NCBI GenBank assembly: GCA_947626815.1
Contig: CANQTN010000012.1
Span: forward strand, 1-52,088
Direction of reading: 5' to 3'
Length of the DNA: 52,088 nt
Source of the DNA: an uncultured Clostridia bacterium
Lineage (GTDB): Bacteria > Bacillota > Clostridia > TANB77 > CAG-508
Shown one piece after another: positions 36,513 through 44,683 of this stretch. Within the stretch, counting starts at the first letter, position 1. Every line of letters begins with the position of its first letter. The notes below the pieces were generated by a model. It ran no database searches and was not told where the DNA came from. It saw nothing but the letters and a program-made list of their open reading frames with translations. The position numbers and the translations under genes are program-made.

Positions 36513-36615
36513 CTAATTCTTGCCGAATTGGCAATACGTGTGAATAATAATTGCCAACTAAGCAAGAAATTCCAGCAGTTACAAGTAGCATTGTTACAAC
36601 ATTTGCTTTTTTCAT
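36513..36615 (-). CDS. Small peptide gene with an in-frame CGG
   Basis: ATG at 36615 behind AAGGAAGG. Residues 1-30 (MKKANVVTMLLVTAGISCLV...) look like a signal or anchor helix. Codon 31 is CGG (36525-36523). Read as Arg the ORF gives 58 residues and its stop falls in the loop of the terminator at 36424-36457. With the +1 skip used elsewhere it ends PIGKN stop at 36513, 33 residues, well before the terminator. The transcript has its own promoter and terminator. I do not recognise the peptide; it might be a signalling or toxin-like peptide, or not be translated at all. Confidence 0.5.
36523..36525 (-). other. In-frame CGG in small ORF (possible shift site 11)
   Basis: Minus-strand codons att CGG caa. 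No conserved family tells which frame is right, so this is not counted as support. Confidence 0.4.
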
Positions 36616-36679
36616 AGGATTATTACCTTCCTTTCTGAAAATCGCTAGGGAATGTTCCCAAGTGTCAAATAACATTATA

Positions 36680-36708
36680 ATTGTAACATGAAAAGATAAA
36701 AAATTCAA
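36680..36708 (-). promoter_or_regulatory. Promoter and possible operator of the small peptide gene
   Basis: Minus strand TTGAAT (36708-36703) and TACAAT (36685-36680), 17-base spacer. Just downstream GGGAACATTCCC (36659-36648, minus strand) is a 12-base near-palindrome that could bind a repressor. Confidence 0.6.
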
Positions 36709-36715
36709 TATATAG

Positions 36716-37200
36716 AGAGCGTATTTTTATGTAAATGCTAATAACGTTAGTGTAAAAAAATTAGTTGGCAAAGTTTAATTTCTTTTTGGGGAATATTCTT
36801 TCAGAAAAAAATAAACAATTTCGCCCGAATAATGTTGATTAGCGAGTAACATTTATTGGGAGAAATTATTTATGTTTGATAATATTTCAGCAAATAATGT
36901 ACGAAAATTCAATGACTTAGAAAAAAATATATAAATTTGTATGTGATTTAGGCTGTTGCCTTTTAAAGACAGCATTAGAAAGTTACGATTAATGGAAAGT
37001 CAAATATTTACTGTTTTGGGCAAAAGATTTAAAAGTGGAAGAATGGCTTTTTCAAAAATAGGAGCAACTTGTTTAGCAAAAATTTATGCTAGTTTGTAAA
37101 ACAGTAGAATTAGATTCAAAAAATCCAGTACGAGAGGCAATAAAAATGGTATCTATAAGTAATTTAAAGTACATATATAATTTTTATTAAAAAAGAGAAA
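36716..37200. pseudogene. Decayed region, possible transposase remnant
   Basis: About 480 bases without an intact gene. A plus-strand fragment (about 37010-37100) reads FTVLGKRFKSGRMAFSKIGATCLAKIYASL, then shifts to KTVELDSKNPVREAIKMVSI. The R-x-K-S-x-x-M-x-x-S-x-x-GA pattern resembles the C-terminal part of UPF0236/ISLre2-type transposases. Stops and shifts show it is dead. The rest shows nothing recognisable. Confidence 0.35.
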
Positions 37201-37216
37201 AAAGTTTAAAAATTAC

Positions 37217-37246
37217 TTGACAAATATCTCAAAAAAAATCTATAAT
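37217..37246 (+). promoter_or_regulatory. Promoter of the first large pilin-like gene
   Basis: TTGACA and TATAAT, 18-base spacer. The 260-base leader to the start codon contains two further TTGACA-like blocks (37362, 37401) but no gene. Confidence 0.7.
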
Positions 37247-37506
37247 GTTTTTGAAAAAATGTAGTATGAATGTCAAAAAAAATAAAAAATTTTTTTTACA
37301 AGTTAGGAACGGTTATAAGCACTGAGAAATTAACCAAAAGTATAGTTGTCAACTAACACTTGACACATACGCTAATAGTTAGAAATATTATTAACATATT
37401 GACATAAAGACTAAATAAAAATAAGATTTTGGTAAATAAAATTTGATGAGCAATAATTTTATAGCGTTTATTAAGTTTGTATGAAGAAAACAAAGGAGGA
37501 AAAAAA

Positions 37507-38899
37507 GTGGTAAGATTAAGTAAAAAATCTAATAATATGTGGGTCAGGAAAGGAAGAAGCATATTAAAATCAAAAGGGAAAGAAAAAGGAATAACATTAA
37601 TAGCACTGGTAATAACAATAATAGTATTGTTAATATTAGCAGGAGTAACAATAGCAATGATAACAGGAGAAGATGGAATATTGAGGAAAGCATCAGAAGC
37701 AGCAGATGCTACAAAAAAAGCAACAGTGAGAGAACAAGTGCAAGCAGAAGTACTAGGAAGTTATGACAATAGGGCAAATTTTGATATTAATAAATTTAAA
37801 GAAAATGTAAAAAAAGTTTTTGGATTAACAGATGCTGAAATAAAAAATGATGAAAGTATAAATGGAGTACAATTTGAGGTAAATGGATTAGATGTAAAAG
37901 TAACAGGTCAAGGAGAAGTATTGTTAGAAGGGGAAAAAGCAAAATATCCAGTACAACCAACTGAGCCATCAACATCAAGTGGGGACTCAGAACAAGCAGA
38001 TCCACCAGCGAAAATAGAAGAAACTGCACAAACACTAAAAGAAAAATTAAAAGATATAAATGGAGAATCAGTAATAGGAAAAAAAGTAACAGGGCTAGGA
38101 GAAGTAGATACAGGAGTAGCAAATAATTACGAATGGGAGATATTTGATGTAGTAGATGATCACATATATTTAATAGCAACAGATTACATAAAAACAGAAG
38201 ACTGTCCAAACGGAAAAGGACGGAAGTGAAATATTGAATAATGGCGACTATATGTCAACAATGGACAATGTATTAGAGGATTATGAAGGCTCAAGTTCAA
38301 TAACAAAAGAAAATATAAAAGCATTGAACAAAGATTTTTATGAAAATGATTTTGAAAGCACAGATAAAAATATGAAAGCAGTGGCATATATGTTAGATAC
38401 AGATATATGGACAGAGAAGTTTATAGGGAAAAAGGAAGGAAATGATAAAGTAGAGTATGTAATAGCAGGACCAACGATAGAGCAAATATTTAACTCATAT
38501 AACAATAAATACGGAACAAAATATTCAGCAAAGGCGTCTAACGTCATTGAAGAAATTTATCCTGGATCATCACCAAGTATGACTTCAACAGGATATAAGA
38601 TAAGCAAAACAGGAGATGATGATAGCTATGAATTTTCTATAGACAAAATGCTAATGAAAAAAGATGGAACAACAGTAGATGAAACTTATGCAATAAGTTC
38701 AACTGATAAGTCATATTACATGTATGTGGCTAGTCCGTCTTCCATTGACACTAGATATGTGTTAAAAGTATACCACGAGGGCGATATCTATGAGGACGGG
38801 TGTGAGTATGACGACTTTGGCACGGGGTTCCGCCCAGTAATGTGTCTAAAATCTGAAGTCAAAATAGTAGAACAAGGAGATGGATATAAAATAGAATAG
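37507..38899 (+). CDS. Pilin-like protein with C-terminal lectin-like variable domain, read through a CGG +1 shift
   Basis: 463 residues when shifted; GTG start behind AAAGGAGGAAAA. N-terminus KEKGITLIALVITIIVLLILAGVTIAMITGEDGILRKA is a type IV prepilin-like leader and helix. Then a small alpha-beta region, a Pro/Ser/Thr linker (about 155-175) and a large C-terminal domain ending MYVASPSS...GTGFRPVMCLKSEVKIV, a C-type-lectin-like end as in DGR targets. Frame 0 reaches CPNGKG, then CGG at 38221-38223, then stops one codon later. Skipping the C gives GSEILNNGDYMSTMDN and the remaining 220 residues. Length then matches the sister gene at 42590 (462). The last 110 bases of the domain are GC-rich in contrast to the rest. 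Ligand unknown. Confidence 0.85.
38221..38223 (+). other. In-frame CGG, +1 shift site 9 (pilin-like gene 1)
   Basis: Codons gga CGG aag tga. Skipping C38221 joins the pilin part to the lectin-like part; total length then equals the unshifted sister protein. Confidence 0.88.
38731..38850 (+). other. Candidate DGR variable region (pilin-like gene 1)
   Basis: GC-richer block coding for ASPSSIDTRYVLKVYHEG and on to TGFRPVMCL. Ends in the conserved FRP-V strand, the usual border of a variable region. No template copy in the window. Confidence 0.5.
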
Positions 38900-39072
38900 G
38901 GCAAATGCTAAAATTGCGAAAAACCTTACATAAAATTAAGACTGCTTTAAGAAGATAGAGCAGACACTTATTGATACCTAAAAAACGTAAAGGACAAAAT
39001 TTGTAAATGTCAAGTTAACACTTGAATACTTCTTTCAGAATATATAGAATACTTTGCGTAAAGTAAAAAAAC

Positions 39073-39118
39073 AAACCTTCTTATGATAAAATAGAAAATG
39101 TCGTAAGGAGGTTTTTTT
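39073..39118 (+). terminator. Terminator after pilin-like gene 1
   Basis: AACCTTCTTA pairs with TAAGGAGGTT, T-run of seven. It lies 170 bases after the stop; nothing else recognised in 38900-39310 except an upstream region for the next small gene. Confidence 0.75.
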
Positions 39119-39310
39119 GTATGCATTTTTCTTATAGCGTTTACTAAAATATGTTCTTATTTTGAAATTGGACGTGAAAAAAATTTTTATTGTTTCTATA
39201 AAATAGAAATAGAAAGAAAAAAATTTAGCAAAAATATTTAATAAAATTAGTCATAATACAAAAAATGTATCATATACTATAATAAGTAAATAAAAAGGGG
39301 AGGAAAACAA

Positions 39311-39520
39311 ATGGAATATGCAAAAGATGAAATTTTTAAAATTAGATACAACACAAGTGTGGACAGATTGCAGATACAACATGAAAGTTGGACAAGTAGA
39401 TTTTACAAAAAAATTAAGGCACATAAATTTTTAACAACTGTAACAATAGTTTTTTTTCTATTTTCTATTGTTAATGTAATTATGATAAATAACTTTATGA
39501 AATTATTGCAACATTTTTAG
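39311..39520 (+). CDS. Small membrane protein, unknown
   Basis: 69 residues: a polar N-half (DEIFKIRYNTSVDRLQIQHESWTSRFYKKIKAHK) and one membrane helix (FLTTVTIVFFLFSIVNVIMI). Strong AAAGGGGAGG upstream and a terminator just after the stop support it as a real gene. No family recognised. Confidence 0.7.
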   Translation: MEYAKDEIFKIRYNTSVDRLQIQHESWTSRFYKKIKAHKFLTTVTIVFFLFSIVNVIMINNFMKLLQHF

Positions 39521-39537
39521 AATAGCATTATTTATTT

Positions 39538-39572
39538 AAAAGTTTATTATATTTTTATATAATAAACTTTTA
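39538..39572 (+). terminator. Terminator after the small membrane gene
   Basis: AAAAGTTTATTATAT with its complement, then TTT. Confidence 0.8.
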
Positions 39573-39646
39573 AATTTTGTTGGAAAAAAGTATAAAATAT
39601 GTTAAAATAGTACTAGTATAAATAAAAATAGGAGGAGTAAAGTTTT

Positions 39647-40510
39647 TTGAAAATAGCAAATGAATGGAAAGAATATAAAATATTAGACATGGCAAATGGT
39701 GAAAAATTAGAACAATGGAGAGATGTCATATTAGTAAGGCCAGATCCACAAATAATTTGGAAAGAAAAAAGTTTTCCAAGTAAGTGGAATGAAGTAAATG
39801 CAATATATCATCGAAGTAAAACAGGAGGAGGTTCATGGGAGTTTAATAAACAAATGCCAAAAACATGGAAAATAAAATATAAAAATTTGACATTTAATAT
39901 TAAACCAATGGGATTTAAACATACAGGTCTTTTCCCAGAACAAGCTGTTAATTGGGATTGGATGATTAATAAAATAAAAGAAAGCAAGAGAAAAATAAAA
40001 GTGTTAAATTTATTTGCTTACACTGGAGGAGCAACAGTTGCATGTTTATCAGCAGGAGCATCAGTATGTCATGTTGATAGTTCAAAAGGCATGACAAGTT
40101 GGGCAAAAGAAAATGTTGTATCATCAGGTTTACAAGATAAATCAGTTAGATATATAGTAGATGATGTAGTAAAGTTTGTAAATAGAGAAATAAGAAGAGA
40201 AAACAAATATGATGCAATTATAATGGATCCTCCATCTTATGGAAGAGGAGCAAACGGAGAAGTGTGGCAATTTGAAGAAAATATCTATAACCTAGTAAAA
40301 TTATGCTCAAAAGTTATGTCAGATAATCCATTATTTTTCTTAATAAATTCATATACAACAGGAATATCAAGCACAGTCTTACAAAATATTTTAAAAGTGA
40401 CAATAGATAAGAAATATGAAGGAAAATTTGAATGTGGAGAAATAGGCTTACCTATGGAAAATTCAAAATTAATATTACCATGTGGTATATATGGAAGATG
40501 GGAGAAGTAA
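39647..40510 (+). CDS. Class I SAM-dependent methyltransferase, RlmI/RlmK-like
   Basis: 287 residues from TTG 39647 (AGGAGGAG upstream). SAM motif I VLNLFAYTGGATVACLSAGA, motif II acidic HVDSSKGM, catalytic-like motif IV IIMDPPSYGRG. An N-terminal beta region (WRDVILVRPDPQIIW) precedes it. This is the layout of 23S rRNA methyltransferases related to RlmI/RlmK, but the PUA domain is missing, so the target base is unknown. The next gene starts eight bases after the stop. Confidence 0.85.
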   Translation: MKIANEWKEYKILDMANGEKLEQWRDVILVRPDPQIIWKEKSFPSKWNEVNAIYHRSKTGGGSWEFNKQMPKTWKIKYKNLTFNIKPMGFKHTGLFPEQAVNWDWMINKIKESKRKIKVLNLFAYTGGATVACLSAGASVCHVDSSKGMTSWAKENVVSSGLQDKSVRYIVDDVVKFVNREIRRENKYDAIIMDPPSYGRGANGEVWQFEENIYNLVKLCSKVMSDNPLFFLINSYTTGISSTVLQNILKVTIDKKYEGKFECGEIGLPMENSKLILPCGIYGRWEK

Positions 40511-40517
40511 GACAGAG

Positions 40518-41705
40518 ATGTTAAAATCTATTCAAAATATTTTAATTAGAATTTTAGTAATTATTATAGCTATTGATTTATTTTTTAATTTTCAGATACT
40601 TAATGAAAAGAAACAAACTAGTAAACTTGAAGATTATGTAATTGAAAATAATGAGTATGCAAATGAAAGAGTAAATCAAAGAGAAAATAAAATTCAAATG
40701 TTAGTTAGAGTTGTTAGTGTACCGACAATTATAACATTCTTAGCTACTTTCATATATACTAGGAAAATAAGGATAAAGCGAGAATATGTAAGAGATACAG
40801 AGCAAGTAGTTGAACCTATTATGGCAGAAGCAATTATTGATAAAAAAGTAGGAATTAAAGAATTAATTATGTCATGTATTGTAAAATTAATATACAAAGG
40901 TAATTTAAAAAATATAGGGAAAGATAAGATTGAATTTATAAAATATGATAATATGACAGAATATGAAAAAGAGATTATAAATCTTGTTTTTGGATATCAT
41001 GGAAAAAAAGTTATTAGTTTTGAAGAAATTAAGCAGATGTTCATATATGATAATAAAAACACATACGAATTTTTTAGTAAATATAAGCAAATTAGAGAAA
41101 GAATTGAAAGTAATATTTTTGATGCTAAAATATATAGCAAAAAAGGAGAAAATATATTAAAATTTATAAGAATTATTTGTATGATTTTAATAGCTAATAG
41201 CCTATATTTATTAGGATATATAATTTTTAGAGAACCTAGCACAATAGCAAAATTAATCTCTTACAATATAATATCAACTTTCATAATTACTTACTGTGTG
41301 ATAAAGAAATGTAAAATATATACGATAATAAATAAATCAAGATGGTTTAATATTATGATGTGTTTAGCACTAATGTTAATTATGGAATTTCAAAAAAATG
41401 ATATATTTATGAGTGAAATATTGATATTAATAATTATAAATATTATTACATATCAAAAAACTAATACACATATTTTTACCAAAAAAGGAAAAATAGAATA
41501 TGCTAAAGCTTGTGGATTAAAAAATTACATAGAGGATTATAGTTTAATTGAAGATAGAGATATTGATAGTAGTATAATTTGGGATGAATATTTAGCATAT
41601 GCTGTAGCATTTAAAATTCCTAATAAAATAACGGATAAATTTGGTGAAAACATTATAAAAACTAATGTAGTGCTACAAAAAATAGAAGAATTCTTAAAGA
41701 TATGA
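40518..41705 (+). CDS. DUF2207 C-terminal-type membrane protein
   Basis: 395 residues from ATG 40518; an in-frame ATG at 40482 lies inside the previous gene. One membrane helix near the start, one near residue 70, then EYVRDTEQVVEPIMAEAIIDKKVGIKELIMSCIVKLIYKGNL and EKEIINLVFGYHGKKVISFEEIKQMF, four more helices around 230-310, and a cytoplasmic end with FTKKGKIEYAKACGLKNYIEDYSLIEDRDIDSSIIWDEYLAYAVAFKI. These are the C-terminal parts of the DUF2207 (YciQ-like) family; the extracellular N-terminal part is missing. Function unknown. Confidence 0.75.
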   Translation: MLKSIQNILIRILVIIIAIDLFFNFQILNEKKQTSKLEDYVIENNEYANERVNQRENKIQMLVRVVSVPTIITFLATFIYTRKIRIKREYVRDTEQVVEPIMAEAIIDKKVGIKELIMSCIVKLIYKGNLKNIGKDKIEFIKYDNMTEYEKEIINLVFGYHGKKVISFEEIKQMFIYDNKNTYEFFSKYKQIRERIESNIFDAKIYSKKGENILKFIRIICMILIANSLYLLGYIIFREPSTIAKLISYNIISTFIITYCVIKKCKIYTIINKSRWFNIMMCLALMLIMEFQKNDIFMSEILILIIINIITYQKTNTHIFTKKGKIEYAKACGLKNYIEDYSLIEDRDIDSSIIWDEYLAYAVAFKIPNKITDKFGENIIKTNVVLQKIEEFLKI

Positions 41706-41716
41706 AGGAGAAATAA

Positions 41717-42391
41717 ATGCAAGATTTAAAAATATTATATGAAGATAACCATATAATAGTGGTAGAAAAAAAGCCTAATATACCATCACAGGCAGATAAA
41801 ACTGAAGATATTGATATGTTGACAATTGTAAAACAATATATAAAAGAAAAATATAAAAAACCTGGAAATGTATATTTGGGATTAGTACATAGATTAGATA
41901 GACCTGTAGGTGGGGTAATGGTTTTTGCAAAAACATCTAAAGCAGCATCAAGATTAAGTGATCAAGTAAGACTGAAAAAATTTAAAAAAATATATTTAGC
42001 AGTAGTTGATGGAAAATTAGAAAATAATGAGGGAACATTAGAAAATTATTTATATAAAGATGAAAGAAATAATGTTAGTAAAGTTGTAAATAAAGATAAA
42101 AAAAATTCTAAATTTGCAAAACTTGATTATAAAGTTTTAAAATATAATGAAGTAAAAGATTTAAGTTTGTTAGAGATAAATTTGCACACAGGTAGACATC
42201 ATCAGATTAGAGTTCAATTATCGTATTTTAAACATGGTATTTTTGGAGATCAAAAATATGGAGCAAGGGGTAAAGGAAAGCAAATTGCTTTATGGGCTTA
42301 TAAGCTTAGTTTTGAACATCCAATAACTAAAAATGTAATGACTTTTGAAGATTTTCCAGAACCTGTGGGGACTTGGAGTATATTAAATTAA
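41717..42391 (+). CDS. RluA-family pseudouridine synthase
   Basis: 224 residues. Catalytic motif VHRLDRPVGGVMVFAKTSKAASRLS (Asp in HRLD), then LHTGRHHQIRVQLSYFKHGIFGDQKYG. No S4 domain, so short like RluA/TruC-type enzymes. Target (rRNA or tRNA uridine) not decidable. AAGGAGAAA upstream; 11 bases after the DUF2207-type gene. Confidence 0.92.
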   Translation: MQDLKILYEDNHIIVVEKKPNIPSQADKTEDIDMLTIVKQYIKEKYKKPGNVYLGLVHRLDRPVGGVMVFAKTSKAASRLSDQVRLKKFKKIYLAVVDGKLENNEGTLENYLYKDERNNVSKVVNKDKKNSKFAKLDYKVLKYNEVKDLSLLEINLHTGRHHQIRVQLSYFKHGIFGDQKYGARGKGKQIALWAYKLSFEHPITKNVMTFEDFPEPVGTWSILN

Positions 42392-42589
42392 GTTTGCTTG
42401 TATATTGGAAAGTGTGTAAAATTTAAATATATTTAAAGAAGATTTGTGTGAATAATAGACAAAAAATTTATTAAAAAATTAGTGAAGAGATGAATGTAAA
42501 TTTACATTTGTGATATTTTAAATTAAAAGTAGAAGATAAAAAAAGAACTAAAAGTAAATAAAGAAGCAAAAGAAAAAGGAGGAAAAAAG

Positions 42590-43978
42590 ATGAAAAAATT
42601 AGAAAGAAAAATTAATAAGAGAGAGTATAAAAAAGAAAGAGATAGATTAAAAGAAAAAGGAATAACATTAATAGCATTAGTAATAACAATAATAGTGTTG
42701 TTAATATTGGCAGGAGTAACAATAGCAACGATAACAGGAGAAGATGGAATACTAAAAAAAGCTATAAATGCGAAAGAAAAAGCAGATCAAGCAAATGCAG
42801 AAGAACAAGTACAAATAGCAGTAATGGGAAGTTATAACGATAGAGGAAACTTAGATTATGAAAGCTTAAAAGAGAACTTAAATAAAATTTCAGGAATATC
42901 AGGAGTACCATTATCAATAACGGATGATAGTTTTATAGGGGAACCACCAAGATTTATAGTAAAAGTAGAGATGTCGAGTGGTGACATATATAAAGTAGAA
43001 GTCTATAAAGATGGAGATGTAAAAGTAGGAGAAAAAAGTGATAAAACTATAGTAGATGTAGAAGATATGATAGGAAATAGACTAAAAGACTTTCAAGGAA
43101 AATTTGTGGATTTAAAATTAGATTTAAATGGAAAAAATGGAACATTAGACGACTGGAGAATATTTTACGCAGAAAATGGAAGAGTATTTTTAATAGCAAC
43201 TGATTATGTATCAACAGAAAAATTAAAAGAGTTAAATGTAGTAGGAAAAGAGACAATATTAGGAAAAATAGAAAATCATGGATTACAAGAATATAATACA
43301 AAAGCGTATGGAATATGGTGGGGACCTAATGATTCAAATCCAGTACAACATATGAATTTATCAACAGATGTTATAAAATTAGTAAAACATACACAATATG
43401 ATTTATTAAAAAACAAAACAATATTTAATAATTCAGCAGCAGTATCACAACTATTGAATACAGATGCATGGAGTGGAATAAAAAATGCATCTGGTGAAAT
43501 AAACAAAATAGATTTTGTAATTGGAAGTCCAACATTAGAAATGTGGTGTAAAGCATGGAATGTAAACATGCCGGCAACAATAGGAGCTGCAACACAAGAT
43601 GATTTAATAAATGTATATTCGGATGGAAGTAAAGAATATGGATATGGTGTATTGTATAATTTAAAATTTATTGATTGGGCATATATGGATGGAACAAAAG
43701 AAAAATTAAATAATTTGGATGAATTAGGAAAGATTTATCCAGTATTTTTTCCTCATACAACAGATAAAGGTAACACAGATGGTTATTTGCTAGCCTCTCC
43801 TTCCTACATGGACTCGAACAAATTAATTAATGTAGATTATGATGGTAGTTTGGGATGGAGTGACTTTTGGGATCCTACTTATGGCGTGCGTCCTTTAGTT
43901 TGTTTGAATGAAGAAATCAAATTGCGAAAAAGTAATAATAGTTCTATAGATGGAGTAGTCGTATATGATATAATTTAA
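42590..43978 (+). CDS. Pilin-like protein 2 with C-terminal lectin-like variable domain
   Basis: 462 residues, one frame throughout. The N-terminus (KEKGITLIALVITIIVLLILAGVTIATITGEDGILKKA) is almost identical at DNA level to the gene at 37507. Central alpha-beta part, then a C-terminal domain with WRIFYAENGRVFLIATDYVSTEKL, AAVSQLLNTDAW, and the end YLLASPSYMDSNKL...TYGVRPLVCLNEEIKL. The GVRPLVCL end is typical of lectin-fold DGR targets. No in-frame CGG occurs, which is an internal control for the shifted sister. AAAGGAGGAAAAAAG precedes the ATG. Probably displayed on the surface or in a pilus; ligand unknown. Confidence 0.85.
   Translation: MKKLERKINKREYKKERDRLKEKGITLIALVITIIVLLILAGVTIATITGEDGILKKAINAKEKADQANAEEQVQIAVMGSYNDRGNLDYESLKENLNKISGISGVPLSITDDSFIGEPPRFIVKVEMSSGDIYKVEVYKDGDVKVGEKSDKTIVDVEDMIGNRLKDFQGKFVDLKLDLNGKNGTLDDWRIFYAENGRVFLIATDYVSTEKLKELNVVGKETILGKIENHGLQEYNTKAYGIWWGPNDSNPVQHMNLSTDVIKLVKHTQYDLLKNKTIFNNSAAVSQLLNTDAWSGIKNASGEINKIDFVIGSPTLEMWCKAWNVNMPATIGAATQDDLINVYSDGSKEYGYGVLYNLKFIDWAYMDGTKEKLNNLDELGKIYPVFFPHTTDKGNTDGYLLASPSYMDSNKLINVDYDGSLGWSDFWDPTYGVRPLVCLNEEIKLRKSNNSSIDGVVVYDII
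43785..43905 (+). other. Candidate DGR variable region (pilin-like gene 2)
   Basis: The codon style changes from A-rich (gga, gta, ata) to one with many C and T (gctagcctctccttcc, ggcgtgcgtcc) over the lectin-like end. This is what recopying from a separate template would give. No template copy in the window. Confidence 0.5.
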
Positions 43979-44004
43979 TGGCTACTAAAAAATGTATGCA
44001 TTAA

Positions 44005-44103
44005 ATTGTTCATGTTTTACATTATCCTGCAAGCTACAGAAATACCAATTTCGCGAGCTACATTGCTAGTAATGGATATCGCCTTACACTTTATATAAAA
44101 TAA
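44005..44103 (+). pseudogene. C-terminal remnant of another lectin/FGE-like variable protein
   Basis: A short frame from 44005 reads ...HYPASYRNTNFASYIASNGYRLTLYIK and stops at 44101-44103. The ASY..SNGYRLTLYIK end resembles the last strand of FGE-like DGR targets. No start or ribosome-binding site; base use is GC-richer than the flanks. Likely a relic of a target gene or of a variable region. Confidence 0.45.
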
Positions 44104-44244
44104 GACTGAATACTGAAAAAACGGATTTAAAGAAGTAATAGTACCAAATATAAAAATTTGGTATTTTTTTATAAAAAGAAGTACGTATAAAAAAGTGGAC
44201 ACTTAATATTGCAGTTTATAATTGAAAAAAATTTTTTAAAAAAT

Positions 44245-44273
44245 TTGCATTTTATGAAAATATATGTTACAAT
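44245..44273 (+). promoter_or_regulatory. secG promoter
   Basis: TTGCAT and TACAAT with a 17-base spacer, about 45 bases upstream of the secG start. Confidence 0.65.
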
Positions 44274-44318
44274 ATCAAAGAACAAAAAGAGAGAAGCTAT
44301 AGGGAGGAATGAAAATAA

Positions 44319-44570
44319 ATGGAAATAGCAAAGGGAATATTAATGGTAATCTACTTTATAGTAGCAATTGCATTAATAATATTAACACTAATACAAACTA
44401 AGGAAGATGCAGGGCTATCTTCTACAATAACAGGTTCATCAACAAATAACTTTTATGAAAAAAACAAAGGAAGAACCAAAGAAGGAAAGCAGAAAAAGTG
44501 GACAATAATATTAACAGTAGTATTTGCTATATTAACAATAGTATTAGGTATAATATATATGGCAAAATAA
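44319..44570 (+). CDS. secG: Preprotein translocase subunit SecG
   Basis: 83 residues, two membrane helices (ILMVIYFIVAIALIILTLIQT and WTIILTVVFAILTIVLGIIYM) joined by a Gly/Ser/Asn-rich loop with GLSSTITGSSTNNFY, the SecG layout. It assists SecYE during protein export. secG followed by rnr is a common Firmicute order. Confidence 0.93.
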   Translation: MEIAKGILMVIYFIVAIALIILTLIQTKEDAGLSSTITGSSTNNFYEKNKGRTKEGKQKKWTIILTVVFAILTIVLGIIYMAK

Positions 44571-44683
44571 AAAGTAATAAAAGGGGGCAGTGTTATGAAA
44601 ATAATCTGGGCTCTTTTTTATTTAGTAGGAAAGTTATATAAATAGAAAAAATTGTTATAATATAAAAAAGGAAGGATGATTTA

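Noticed and set aside
36648..36659. GGGAACATTCCC as a LexA box
   Set aside because: It differs from the Firmicute LexA consensus (CGAAC-N4-GTTCG), so only a generic operator is suggested.
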